Origin: Acidobacteriota bacterium
GTDB taxonomy: Bacteria > Acidobacteriota > Vicinamibacteria > Vicinamibacterales > UBA2999
Reading direction: 5' to 3'
Length of the DNA: 64,000 nt
Assembly: GCA_016789705.1 (NCBI GenBank)
Contig: JAEUQR010000129.1
Coordinates: forward strand, 1 to 64,000
Every line of letters starts with the position of its first letter. The stretch's first letter is position 1. This document shows positions 1 through 8,259 of the stretch, piece by piece. A program made the translations under genes and the position numbers. The notes under the pieces were generated by a model. The model saw only the letters and a program-made list of their open reading frames with translations, ran no database searches and was not told where the DNA came from.

Positions 1-1290
1 GTGCCAGCCGCCGTGCGCGACCAGGCGCCGCGCGCCAGTGCCGCACCCGCCGCCGACGGACCGGCGCGCATCGATCTGCTCGTGCTCTATTCCCCCGCTG
101 CGCGGGCGCGTGCCGGTGGACTCGCGGCGATCGAAGCGTCACTCGCCAACACCGTGGCGGTCACGAACACCGCCTTCCAGCGCAGCGGCGTCGATGCGAC
201 GCTTGCGACCGTGGCCCTGCGCGAGCTGCCGTACGCCGAGTCGCCGAGCGGCATCATCGCCGACCTTTATACGCTGGCCAGCGGCGGGGCCCTGTACGCG
301 ACGGTGGAGGCCTTACGCGCGGGTGTCGGGGCGGATCTCGTAGCGCTCGTCACCGGCCGCACGAACGCGACGGCCGGCTGTGGCGTGGCGTTCCTCGGCC
401 CGTCTCCGACCGCGATCTACAGCGTGACCGAGGAGGCCTGTCTGTTTGCCGGGCAGTGGTCGTTCTCCCATGAGGTGGGCCACAACCTGGGCGCCGACCA
501 TGCCCCGGGCGATCCCGTGGTCAGCCCGGTGCCCTATGCGCGCGGCTATCGCGACAGCAACGTGCGCACGCTGATGGCGTATGCCGCGCCCGGCACGCCG
601 GCGCGCAGCCTGAACTTCTCGAGCAGCACCGTGCGCGAACCCTCGCTCACCGGCGGGCCGACCGGCAACAGCCTGCAGGATAACGCGCGGCGGCTCGCCG
701 AGACGGCCGCGACGGTGGCCGCGTATGCCGCCGGCGGCCCGCCGCCCGGCACGCCCGGCGCATTGACGGCTGCGGTGCTCGGCGGCACCGTGACGCTGAC
801 GTGGACGCCGCCGGCCACCGGCGGCCCCGTCACCGGCTACCGCCTCGACGCCGGGCCGGCGCCGGGGGCGGCGTCGTACGGCCCGTTCTTCACGACGGCC
901 CGCGGCCTCGCGTTCCCCAACGTGATCCCCGGCCGCTACTACGCACGTGTCCGCAGTGTGGGGCCGGGCGGCGAAAGCGCCCCAGGGCCTGACGTGGCTG
1001 TGGATGTTACGACCGCGTGTGCCGTCCCCGGGCCGGCGTCCATCAGCGCCACCGTGTCGCCCGGGACCGCCATCCTCCAGTGGTTCGCTCCGGCGGGCAA
1101 CGGCCCGACGTTGTATGAGGTCGGGGTCGGCAGCGCCCCGGGCCTGCTGGACCTCGGCGTCTTCGCAGTGGGCACCCTGACGGCGGCCGCTGTACCGGCA
1201 CCACCCGGGCGATATGTGGTGCGCGTGCGCGGCGTCAATGCGTGCGGACCGGGCGCGCCGTCCGCCGAACGGCTCGTCGTCGTGCCGTGA
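1..1290 (+). CDS. Reprolysin-like zinc metalloprotease with fibronectin type III repeats (5' end at window edge)
   Basis: Likely a secreted zinc endopeptidase. The sequence shows the metzincin zinc site HEVGHNLGADH at residues 157-167 of the visible frame, with three His ligands and the catalytic Glu, in a reprolysin/M12B-like catalytic region (about residues 20-240). Two fibronectin type III-like modules follow (about 248-335 and 340-429), which in bacterial exoenzymes usually bind substrate or act as spacers. A GTG sits exactly at base 1, but no signal peptide is visible before the catalytic domain, so the real start, signal and propeptide probably lie left of the window. The stop is intact at 1288-1290. 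The family call is firm from the motif; the substrate is unknown. Confidence 0.8.
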   Translation: MPAAVRDQAPRASAAPAADGPARIDLLVLYSPAARARAGGLAAIEASLANTVAVTNTAFQRSGVDATLATVALRELPYAESPSGIIADLYTLASGGALYATVEALRAGVGADLVALVTGRTNATAGCGVAFLGPSPTAIYSVTEEACLFAGQWSFSHEVGHNLGADHAPGDPVVSPVPYARGYRDSNVRTLMAYAAPGTPARSLNFSSSTVREPSLTGGPTGNSLQDNARRLAETAATVAAYAAGGPPPGTPGALTAAVLGGTVTLTWTPPATGGPVTGYRLDAGPAPGAASYGPFFTTARGLAFPNVIPGRYYARVRSVGPGGESAPGPDVAVDVTTACAVPGPASISATVSPGTAILQWFAPAGNGPTLYEVGVGSAPGLLDLGVFAVGTLTAAAVPAPPGRYVVRVRGVNACGPGAPSAERLVVVP

Positions 1291-1326
1291 CCGGCGCCGG
1301 CCGCCACCGGCCGCTCGCCAGGCCGT

Positions 1327-1335
1327 TGATAGAAT
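1327..1335 (+). promoter_or_regulatory. Extended -10 promoter of the GNAT gene
   Basis: TG-A-TAGAAT at 1327-1335. A transcription start about 7 nt after the box falls near 1342, only about 4 nt before ATG 1346, so the transcript would be almost leaderless. The same TGN-TAGAAT box recurs at 2327, 43864 and 54746. Confidence 0.5.
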
Positions 1336-1345
1336 GGGCCCTCCC

Positions 1346-2314
1346 ATGACCGCCGCCCTTCCGCTGCGCGACGTGCCGCGCACGGCGCTCGACGCGCTCG
1401 TTGCCGCGTATCCGCACAAGCCGTATCGCCAGTACCGCGCCTACTCGCGACGCGAGCAGGCGGCCATCCTGCTGGCCGAGGTAGACGCCGCCCTCGCGGT
1501 GCCCGGCGAGTTCAGTCACGCGGCCGGCGGCGACAGCGTACGCGCGGCGGTCATCGCCCGGCCGCTCGCCTGGGACACGGCGTATTTCGGCGTGGCCATG
1601 GCGCGCCTCGACTACGTGCTGAGCACGCCGGATGCGACCACCGCCGATCGGCGCGCCGTGGTCGCGGCCGCGTGTGACGCAGCACGCGCCGCCGGGCTGC
1701 GTCATCTCACCGCGCGCGTCGATGTCGGCGATCTCGAAACGCTGGCGGTCCTCGAAGACGCCGGCTTCCGCACGATGGACGCGCTTGCGACCTACATCAT
1801 GCGGCCTGGCAAGGACATCCCGCGCGAGGTGCGCTCGGTGGGCCCCGTCCGCCTGGCGACTCCGGCCGACGCTGACGCGGTGCTCGAGATCACGCGCGAG
1901 GCGTACCACGGCTACCGCGGACGCTTCCACCTCGACGCGCACGTTCCGGCCGATCGCGCCGACGGCTTCTACGAGGAGTGGGCCCGCCAGTGTCTGGCCG
2001 GCGTCATGGCCGACCTCATCATGGTGTCGGAAGACTCGTCCGGCCGCGTCATCGGCTACCTCGCGCACCGGCGGCGCCAGCCTGCCTCGACCATCGGCAT
2101 GCCGATCTACGGCGGCGGCCTCGGCGCCTGTCGGCGGGACGCGCCCGGCGCCTATGCCAGCCTGATTCGCGAGTCGGCGGTGTGGGCACACGCTCAGGGT
2201 GCCGTGGCGGAGTGCCAGACGCAGAACGCGAACTTCCCGGTCATCCGTGTCTACGAGTCGGTCGGCTTCCACTACGTGCGGGCCGAATACACCCTGCACG
2301 CCTGGCTGGGGTAA
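1346..2314 (+). CDS. Tandem GNAT-family N-acetyltransferase
   Basis: A 322-residue cytoplasmic protein that looks like two GNAT folds in tandem. The N-terminal half resembles WecD/FdtC-type sugar-nucleotide acetyltransferases, with an LAWDTAYFG segment near residue 73 followed by a helix and DAGFRTMD. The C-terminal half, from about residue 170, carries a second acetyltransferase core ending in QNANFPVIRVYESVGF, the usual GNAT 'neighbouring residue and ageing helix' signature. ATG 1346 is preferred over the in-frame ATG 1334 because 1334 overlaps the TAGAAT box at 1330-1335. It is monocistronic and followed by a tRNA gene. The acceptor is unknown; the WecD-like half hints at an amino sugar, but no sugar-nucleotide genes flank it. 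Confidence 0.75.
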   Translation: MTAALPLRDVPRTALDALVAAYPHKPYRQYRAYSRREQAAILLAEVDAALAVPGEFSHAAGGDSVRAAVIARPLAWDTAYFGVAMARLDYVLSTPDATTADRRAVVAAACDAARAAGLRHLTARVDVGDLETLAVLEDAGFRTMDALATYIMRPGKDIPREVRSVGPVRLATPADADAVLEITREAYHGYRGRFHLDAHVPADRADGFYEEWARQCLAGVMADLIMVSEDSSGRVIGYLAHRRRQPASTIGMPIYGGGLGACRRDAPGAYASLIRESAVWAHAQGAVAECQTQNANFPVIRVYESVGFHYVRAEYTLHAWLG

Positions 2315-2326
2315 CCGTCGAGGCTG

Positions 2327-2335
2327 TGTTAGAAT
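2327..2335 (+). promoter_or_regulatory. Extended -10 promoter of tRNA-Ala
   Basis: TG-T-TAGAAT at 2327-2335, just after the stop of the acetyltransferase gene (2314). Predicted start of transcription is about 2342, leaving a roughly 36-nt 5' leader to be trimmed from the pre-tRNA, whose mature 5' end is 2378. No convincing -35 box was seen. Confidence 0.5.
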
Positions 2336-2377
2336 CTCAATGTTGTCGCGACCTGCGGACAACGTGCCGGTCATCGT

Positions 2378-2453
<76 letters not shown>

Positions 2454-2518
2454 CTCACTACCGGATCCCCTCGCGGGCCCACCTTCACACCCGCCCGGCG
2501 CAATCCAGGCCCGGGCCG

Positions 2519-2524
2519 TATACT
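2519..2524 (+). promoter_or_regulatory. -10 box of lolA (leaderless spacing)
   Basis: TATACT at 2519-2524 ends 6 nt before the GTG start of lolA at 2531. Transcription starting 7 nt after the box would begin on the start codon itself, so the lolA-secretin mRNA is predicted to be leaderless. No Shine-Dalgarno sequence precedes GTG 2531. Confidence 0.5.
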
Positions 2525-2530
2525 GAGATC

Positions 2531-3232
2531 GTGAACCTGCGTCTGCCGCCCGTTCGGCGCGCCGCCGGCCTGCTCGCCTTGGCCCTGCTCGCGTATGCCG
2601 CCCGCCCCGGGGCGCAGACGCCCCCCCCGCAAGCTCTACCCGCCGCCACGCCCGCGGCCGACGAGGTCGCACGCCGGGTGCAGGCCCGCTACGACACGGT
2701 CGGCGACTTCGAAGGGCAGTTCACCCAGACCTACGAGGGCGGCGTGCTCAGGACGAAGACGACCGAGCGGGGCACGGTGGTCATCAAGCGTCCCGGCCGG
2801 ATGCGCTGGCTCTACACCAGCCCGGAGCGCAAGGAATTCGTCTCGAATGGCGTGAAGGTCTACGCCTACTTCCCCGCCGATCGCCAGGTGCTCGTGAGCG
2901 ACGCCCCCAAGGGCGCCGACACCACCCCGGCGCTGTTCCTGACCGGCCAGGCCAACCTGACGCGTGACTTCGTCGCCTCCGCCATGGCGGTGCCAGGCGC
3001 GGCGCCGGGGTTGCTGGGCCTGAAACTCGTCGCCCGCAGACCCGACCCGGACTTCGAGTGGCTGGCCATCGCCGTCGATCCGGTGAGCTACCAGATCCGG
3101 CAGCTCGTGGCCCTCGACCGCCAGGGGGGACGGTCGTCCTTCACCTTCACGAACCTGAAGGAGAATCAGCGGCCACCCGATACACTCTTCGAGTTCCGCA
3201 TCCCCAAGGGCGTGGACGTCGTCACGCAATGA
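2531..3232 (+). CDS. lolA: LolA-type outer-membrane lipoprotein carrier
   Basis: Periplasmic chaperone that ferries lipoproteins from the inner to the outer membrane. The 233-residue product starts with an Arg-rich n-region and a hydrophobic stretch (about residues 11-24) ending in an Ala-rich cleavage area, which is a Sec signal peptide. The mature part follows the LolA pattern: an amphipathic helix VQARYDTVGDFEGQFTQ, then VVIKRPGRMRWLYTSPE and a TNLKENQRPPDTLFEFRIPKGVDVV C-terminal half typical of the open beta-barrel. Length is close to the family norm (about 200-235). GTG 2531 is set by the upstream -10 box. Its stop overlaps the start of the secretin lipoprotein gene (ATGA at 3229-3232), so the carrier is translationally coupled to a plausible client. 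Confidence 0.88.
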   Translation: MNLRLPPVRRAAGLLALALLAYAARPGAQTPPPQALPAATPAADEVARRVQARYDTVGDFEGQFTQTYEGGVLRTKTTERGTVVIKRPGRMRWLYTSPERKEFVSNGVKVYAYFPADRQVLVSDAPKGADTTPALFLTGQANLTRDFVASAMAVPGAAPGLLGLKLVARRPDPDFEWLAIAVDPVSYQIRQLVALDRQGGRSSFTFTNLKENQRPPDTLFEFRIPKGVDVVTQ

Positions 3233-5079
3233 CCCGCGAGCCCGTCTCCCCTCGTGCGCCCCGTCTCCGGCTGGCCGGCCTGTGGCTGTGCCTGCTGGCG
3301 CTCGGCGCCTGCGCGTCCGGCGGCGGCAACCTGCGGCAGGCCCGCATCGCCGAACAGCAACAGGACTACGACCTGGCCGTCGCGGAATACACCAAGGCGG
3401 CCCGCAGCCGCCCCGACGACCGCACCATCCGCCTCTCGCTCGACCGCGCCAAGCTGCGCGCCTCGCAGGACCACTTCGCGCGGGCCCGCCGCCACGCCGC
3501 CACCGGCAAGACCAACGAGGCGCTCGTCGAGTATCAGCTCGCCGCCGAGCTCAACCCCGGCAACGGCGAGATCCAGGACGAGCTCCGTACGCTGCGCGCG
3601 CAGATGCGCACCCAGGTCGCCATCGACCGCGGCGGCAAGACGACGATCGAAGGGCTCATACGCGACAGCCTCGCGGCCCCGCTCCCGGGCGCCGACCTGC
3701 CCCCCGACGTCGCCCTGCCCGACTCGCTCATCTTCCGTGACGCCGGCGCGCGCGACATCTTCACCGCCATCGGCAAGTTCGCGAACATGAGCGTGGTGTT
3801 CGATCCGGCGTTCCGCGATCAGACGCTCAGCATCGACCTGCGCAAGGCGCCGCTCGCCGACGCCCTCTCGGCGGTGGGCACGGCAACGCGGCACTTCTGG
3901 CGCGTCACGGCGCCGCGCACCGTGACCGTCGTGCCCGACACGGCCGCCAAGCGCCGCGAGTACGAAGAAGAGATCGTCCGCACCTTCTTCCTGAGCAACG
4001 CCGATCTCAAGGAAACCGTCGATGTGCTGCGCATCGTCGTCGACGCGCGCCGCCTGGCGCCGGTGGCCGCCACCAACGCCATCACCATCAAGGACACGCC
4101 CGAACGCGTCGCGGCGGCCGGCCGCATCATCCAGGCCATCGACAAGGCGCGGCCCGAGGTGGTCATCGACGTCGAGCTGCTCGAGGTCGATCGGACGCGC
4201 CTCCAGGACTACGGCCTCCAGATCGCCTCGCCCACCACGACGCCCACCGGAATCGACGGGCAGGCCGCGGTCGGGCGCGAGAATCTCACGCTGCGCGACC
4301 TGCGCAGCCTCACGTCCGCGGACGTCCTGCTCACGAACCTGCCGGGCCTCTACTACCGGTTGCTCAAGAGCGACACCAACACCCGAACGCTGGCCAATCC
4401 GCAGCTCCGGACGACCGAAGGCATCGCCGCCCAGGCGCGCTTCGGCGAGCGCGTGCCGGTGCCCGTCACGACCTTCTCGCCGATTGCCGCCGGCGGCGTG
4501 CAGACGCAGCCGATCACGTCCTTCAACTACGAGAACATCGGCGTCAACATCGACATCACGCCGCGCATGCACCACGACGACGACGTCTCGCTGGCCGTGA
4601 AAGTCGAGATCAGCAGCATCTCCGGCAGTGGCTTCGGCGGCCTGCCCACCTTCGGCAACCGCTCGATCAGCACGGTCATCCGTCTGCGCGACGGCGAGAC
4701 CAACATGCTGGCCGGCCTCATTCGCGACGACGAGCGCAAGGTGGCGTCGGGCATCAAGGGCCTGAGCGACATTCCGGTCATCGGCCGCATCTTCGCCTTC
4801 AACCGGCTCGAGACGCAGCAGACCGACATCATCCTCACCCTCACGCCACACATCGTGCGCGTGCTCGACCTGACCGACGCGGACGTGCGCGCGTTCAAGG
4901 TGGGCCGCGACACCGGGTCGACCATCATCGACGTGCCGACACCGACACCCAACCGCCCGCCGGGGAACGAAGGCGCCGGCGCACAGCCCGCCGTGCCGCT
5001 GCTCCGTCCGGCACCAGCGGTGCCGTCCACGGCCTCGCCGCTCAAGCCGCCGCCGCCACCCCCGCCGCCTGGCCGCTGA
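3229..5079 (+). CDS. Lipoprotein secretin with N-terminal TPR region (GspD/PilQ-like)
   Basis: Likely an outer-membrane secretin pore. The 616-residue protein begins with a lipoprotein signal; the lipobox LGAC places the lipidated Cys at residue 28. Residues about 32-130 are TPR-like helical repeats (QQDYDLAVAEYTKAARSRPD and a second copy). An STN/N0-like region follows (about 175-240), then a secretin N1 ring domain (about 247-325), then the conserved secretin core with the diagnostic block LAGLIRDDERKVASGIKGLS near residue 493 and DIPVIGRIF after it. The C-terminus is a Pro-rich tail. No GspE/F, pilM-Q or type III genes adjoin it; its only partner is lolA. It could be a T2SS/T4P-type secretin working with machinery elsewhere. 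Confidence 0.85.
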   Translation: MTREPVSPRAPRLRLAGLWLCLLALGACASGGGNLRQARIAEQQQDYDLAVAEYTKAARSRPDDRTIRLSLDRAKLRASQDHFARARRHAATGKTNEALVEYQLAAELNPGNGEIQDELRTLRAQMRTQVAIDRGGKTTIEGLIRDSLAAPLPGADLPPDVALPDSLIFRDAGARDIFTAIGKFANMSVVFDPAFRDQTLSIDLRKAPLADALSAVGTATRHFWRVTAPRTVTVVPDTAAKRREYEEEIVRTFFLSNADLKETVDVLRIVVDARRLAPVAATNAITIKDTPERVAAAGRIIQAIDKARPEVVIDVELLEVDRTRLQDYGLQIASPTTTPTGIDGQAAVGRENLTLRDLRSLTSADVLLTNLPGLYYRLLKSDTNTRTLANPQLRTTEGIAAQARFGERVPVPVTTFSPIAAGGVQTQPITSFNYENIGVNIDITPRMHHDDDVSLAVKVEISSISGSGFGGLPTFGNRSISTVIRLRDGETNMLAGLIRDDERKVASGIKGLSDIPVIGRIFAFNRLETQQTDIILTLTPHIVRVLDLTDADVRAFKVGRDTGSTIIDVPTPTPNRPPGNEGAGAQPAVPLLRPAPAVPSTASPLKPPPPPPPPGR

Positions 5080-5091
5080 GCCGGCCCGGCG

Positions 5092-6345
5092 TCAGACCCG
5101 CGCCACGTGCGCGCCGAGCGACTGCAGCCGCTCCACAAGCGTGCCGTAGCCGCGCTCCACCGTTTCGAGGGGCTCGACGCGGCTTTGCCCGCTCGCCGCC
5201 AGGGCCGCCGCGATGAGCGCCATCCCCGAGCGGATATCGCGGCTGTCGAGGGCCTTGCCGCGCAGCTTCGCCGGCCCGGTCACGATGATGCGGTGCGGAT
5301 CGCAGAGGAAGAGATCCGCGCCCATGCCGCTCATCTGTTCGAGCGCGAAGAGGCGCAGTTCGTACATCCAGTCGTGTACGAGCGTGGCGCCATCCGCCTG
5401 GGTCGCCAGCACCGTGGCCAGACTCACGAGGTCGCTCGGGAACGCCGGCCAGAGGCCCGTGGTGATGCGGCCGGCCCCGGTGAGCGTGGACGGCTCCACC
5501 GTGAGAATCTCGTCGCGCTGCTGACAGCGCACACCGAGCTTGCGCAGCGTGGCGGTCACGACCTCCATGTCGACCGCGCGCGCGCCGCGCACTTCCACGT
5601 CGCCGCCCGTGATCGCGCCGACCACCGCCCAGCTCCCCGCTTCGATGTAGTCGCCCCACAGCCGCCTGGTCGCCCCACCGAGCCGGGGACTGCCCTCGAC
5701 GCGGATGGTGTGCGACCCGGCCCCGGTGATGCCGGCGCCCATGCTCGCGAGGAACTCGCAGAGCTCGACGACGTGCGGCTCGCAGGCACAGTGGCGGATC
5801 TCCGAGATGCCGGGCGCGGCGGCGGCCGCGAGGAGCGCCGTTTCGGTGCCCGTGACCGACGCTTCGTCGAGATAGATGGAGGCCGGCGCGAGGCCGCGTG
5901 GCGCCTCGAGGCGATGCCCGGGGCCGTCGACCGGTTCGGCCCCCATGGCGACGAGTGCCTCGAGATGCGTGCGGATCGTGCGCCTGGCCGGGAAGTCGCC
6001 GCCGGGCGGTGCGATGTAGGCGCGGCCCGTGCGCGCGAGCAGCGGGCCGAGCAGCAGCACCGAGCCGCGCAGGCGTCCGACGAGCGCGCGGTCGGGCTCG
6101 TGCGTGCGAATCGTCTGACAGCGGATGGTGAGCGTCGGACTGCCGATCCCTTCCACCTCGGCGCCGAGATCGAGCAGCAGACGCGCCATCACGTCCACGT
6201 CGGCGATGCGCGGCACGTTCGTGAGCACGCAGGTGTCTTCGGTGAGCAGCGTCGCCGCCATGAGCGGCAGCGCGGCGTTCTTGTTGCCCTCGACGTCGAC
6301 GACGCCCGAGAGCCGGTGCCCACCTTCGATGATCAAAGTCGACAT
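5092..6345 (-). CDS. murA: UDP-N-acetylglucosamine 1-carboxyvinyltransferase
   Basis: Adds enolpyruvate from PEP to UDP-GlcNAc, the first committed step of peptidoglycan synthesis, in the cytoplasm. The 417 residues match MurA length. The NKNAALP substrate loop has Lys22, and the FPSDL segment holds the family Asp that acts as general base (Asp305 in E. coli). The mobile catalytic loop reads PPGGDFPARRTIRTH at residues 113-127, so the usual catalytic Cys (Cys115 in E. coli) is Asp117 and the rest of the loop diverges from the common IGxRPxD pattern. An Asp here is the known natural basis of intrinsic fosfomycin insensitivity in mycobacteria and chlamydiae. It is the last gene of the nagZ-to-murA operon, 10 nt after murB. 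A divergent paralogue with another MurA elsewhere cannot be excluded. Confidence 0.9.
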   Translation of the reverse strand: MSTLIIEGGHRLSGVVDVEGNKNAALPLMAATLLTEDTCVLTNVPRIADVDVMARLLLDLGAEVEGIGSPTLTIRCQTIRTHEPDRALVGRLRGSVLLLGPLLARTGRAYIAPPGGDFPARRTIRTHLEALVAMGAEPVDGPGHRLEAPRGLAPASIYLDEASVTGTETALLAAAAAPGISEIRHCACEPHVVELCEFLASMGAGITGAGSHTIRVEGSPRLGGATRRLWGDYIEAGSWAVVGAITGGDVEVRGARAVDMEVVTATLRKLGVRCQQRDEILTVEPSTLTGAGRITTGLWPAFPSDLVSLATVLATQADGATLVHDWMYELRLFALEQMSGMGADLFLCDPHRIIVTGPAKLRGKALDSRDIRSGMALIAAALAASGQSRVEPLETVERGYGTLVERLQSLGAHVARV

Positions 6346-6355
6346 GCGTGCAAGC

Positions 6356-7306
6356 CTACCCTGTCGCCTGCCAATCGCCCAGCCGGACGATCTCGTCTCT
6401 GAGTCTCACGCCGAAGCGGTCGGCGACCGTCGCGCGGCACAGTTCGACGAGCGCGGCGATGTCCGCGGCCGTCGCCGTGCCGTCGTTCACGATGAAGTTC
6501 GCATGCACCGGCGACACGCGGGCGCCGCCAATGACGTGGTCCTTGAGCCCGGCGCGATCGATGAGCGCGCCGGCCGACGGCGGAATCCCTTCGGGCACCG
6601 CGTCGCGCCGCGGCTGCGGGTTCTGGAAGATGCAGCCGGCACTGGGCGCGGCGAGGGGCTGCGTCTGCTTGCGGAACGCGAGCGAGGCCCGCGCCACCGC
6701 GCGCAGGGCGTCGGGATCCTGGCCGGGTCGCACGCGAAACGCCGCCCAGACCAGGATCTCGCCGCTCTGCTGCAGGCGGCTCGTGTCGTAGTCGAAGTCG
6801 AGGCGGTCGGCCGGGATCTGCCGCACGCCGCCGTCACGCGTCAGCACGCGCACGCTCTCGACGACATCGCCGATGTTGGCCTGGCGCCAGTGGGCGTTGC
6901 CGTAGATGGCGCCGCCCACGGTGCCGGGCGTCCCGGCCCAGGCCTCGAGACCGGCCAGGCCGCGGCCAACGGTCCACCGCACGAGCCCGTTGATCGTCAC
7001 AGCCGCATCGGCCCGCACGATGTCGCGGCCGACGAGCTGGAGCGTGCCGCCCCGCGGCCGCACCACCACCCCGCGGATGCCCGCGTCGGCGATGAGCACG
7101 TTCGACCCGCCGCCGAGCATCGTGAGCGGCAGGCCGTGGCGCAGCACGCACTGCACGACGCGCACGAGGTCGTCGCCGCTTGTCGGCTCCACCAGCCAGT
7201 CGGCCGGGCCGCCGACCTTGAACGTGGTGAGCGGCGCCAGCGGCGCATTGGCCTGCACCGACACGCCGGGCGCCACCGCGCGAATCGCGTCGCCAATACT
7301 CGTCAT
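6356..7306 (-). CDS. murB: UDP-N-acetylenolpyruvoylglucosamine reductase
   Basis: FAD- and NADPH-dependent reduction of the MurA product to UDP-MurNAc. The 316-residue protein shows the FAD-binding segment LGGGSNVLI (residues 64-72), the GTPGTVGGAIYGNA loop (126-138), and the C-terminal HANFIVN and RLRDEIVRLG blocks, whose Glu is the expected proton donor. The active-site segment reads PSAGCIFQNP (221-230), so Cys225 stands where E. coli MurB has Ser229. The domain layout is the shorter type II form. ATG 7306 overlaps the pxpC stop (ATGA); the frame stays open further upstream, but that part is antisense-frame noise over pxpC. The murB-murA order places two successive pathway steps together. 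Confidence 0.93.
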   Translation of the reverse strand: MTSIGDAIRAVAPGVSVQANAPLAPLTTFKVGGPADWLVEPTSGDDLVRVVQCVLRHGLPLTMLGGGSNVLIADAGIRGVVVRPRGGTLQLVGRDIVRADAAVTINGLVRWTVGRGLAGLEAWAGTPGTVGGAIYGNAHWRQANIGDVVESVRVLTRDGGVRQIPADRLDFDYDTSRLQQSGEILVWAAFRVRPGQDPDALRAVARASLAFRKQTQPLAAPSAGCIFQNPQPRRDAVPEGIPPSAGALIDRAGLKDHVIGGARVSPVHANFIVNDGTATAADIAALVELCRATVADRFGVRLRDEIVRLGDWQATG

Positions 7307-8259
7307 GCGTCGCCTCCTTCGGGCAACGCCCGCAACAGGTCGCGCTCGCGGGCGACGAGCGCGCTGCGCGCCTCGGCGCGCGTGCACGCGGCAAACCGCA
7401 CCGATTCCCCCGGCGCGAGCTGTCCGGCCAGGGGCAGATCGGCGGTGATGACGGTCGCGATCTTCGGATAGCCGCCGGCGGTCTGCCGATCGGCCATGAG
7501 CAGAATCGGCGCCCCCCCCGATGGCACCTGAATCGACCCGAACACCACCGGCTCCGACACGAGTTCGCCGGGACGCTTCGTCGTGAGCGCCGGCCCGTCG
7601 AGCCGGAAGCCCATGCGGTCGGACTGCGGCGACACCGAGAAGGTGCCCCCGAGGAGCGCGTCCACCGACGACAGCGTGAACCATTCGTCCTGCGGCCCGA
7701 GCAGCACGCGCAGGCGCCGTGCCCCCGGCGCGGAGGCGAGCGGCAGCGGCGCCCGCGTGGCGCGACGGGCTGGGCGCGAGCTGGTCGATGCCACCGGCAC
7801 GACGTCCCCGGCCACGAGGGCGCGGCCGTCGAGCCCGCCCATGCGGCTCACGAGGTGCGTGGCCCGGCTCCCGAGCACGCGTGGCGTGTCGATGCCGCCG
7901 GCAACCGCGAGATACGCGCGGGCTCCGGCGCGGCGTTCCTGGAAGCGCAGCACGCTGCCGGCGGCCAGCGCGATCGGCGCGCCGTGCGCGACCGGCTGTC
8001 CGTCGACCTGCAGGTCGAAGATCGCACCGGCGACGGCGATGACGAGCGGCGCCTCGGCCCGGAGCGTCGGGCCGAGCAGCGTGACTTCGAGCGCGGCCGC
8101 CGTCTCGGGGTTCCCGACGAGCCCGTTGGCGAGGCGCAGCGAGTACGTGTCCATGGCGCCGGCCACCGGCACACCGACGGCCTGATGCCCCCAGCGGCCG
8201 AGGTCCTGCACCGTAGTCAGCAGACCCGGACGCAGCACGGTGAACGCCCGGGCCGTCAC
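7303..8259 (-). CDS. pxpC: 5-oxoprolinase subunit C (biotin-dependent carboxyltransferase-like)
   Basis: Subunit of the PxpABC ATP-dependent 5-oxoprolinase, which opens pyroglutamate to glutamate. The 318 residues correspond to the AHS2/allophanate hydrolase subunit 2 domain. Characteristic segments are LLTTVQDLGRWGHQAVGVP near the N-terminus, the GAMDTYSLRLANGLVGNP block, GGIDTPRVLGSRATHL, and GPALTTKRPGELVSEPVVFGSIQVP with MADRQTAGGYPKIATVI near the C-terminus. The GTG start at 8259 makes a GTGA overlap with the stop of pxpB, and its own stop overlaps the murB start. The partner PxpA (LamB/YcsF) is not in the window. Relatives include urea amidolyase and KipA, but the paired order with PxpB favours oxoprolinase. 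Confidence 0.87.
   Translation of the reverse strand: MTARAFTVLRPGLLTTVQDLGRWGHQAVGVPVAGAMDTYSLRLANGLVGNPETAAALEVTLLGPTLRAEAPLVIAVAGAIFDLQVDGQPVAHGAPIALAAGSVLRFQERRAGARAYLAVAGGIDTPRVLGSRATHLVSRMGGLDGRALVAGDVVPVASTSSRPARRATRAPLPLASAPGARRLRVLLGPQDEWFTLSSVDALLGGTFSVSPQSDRMGFRLDGPALTTKRPGELVSEPVVFGSIQVPSGGAPILLMADRQTAGGYPKIATVITADLPLAGQLAPGESVRFAACTRAEARSALVARERDLLRALPEGGDA

Noticed and set aside
1334-1345. ATG 1334 as the GNAT start
   Set aside because: It overlaps the TAGAAT -10 box, so it would precede the transcript start.
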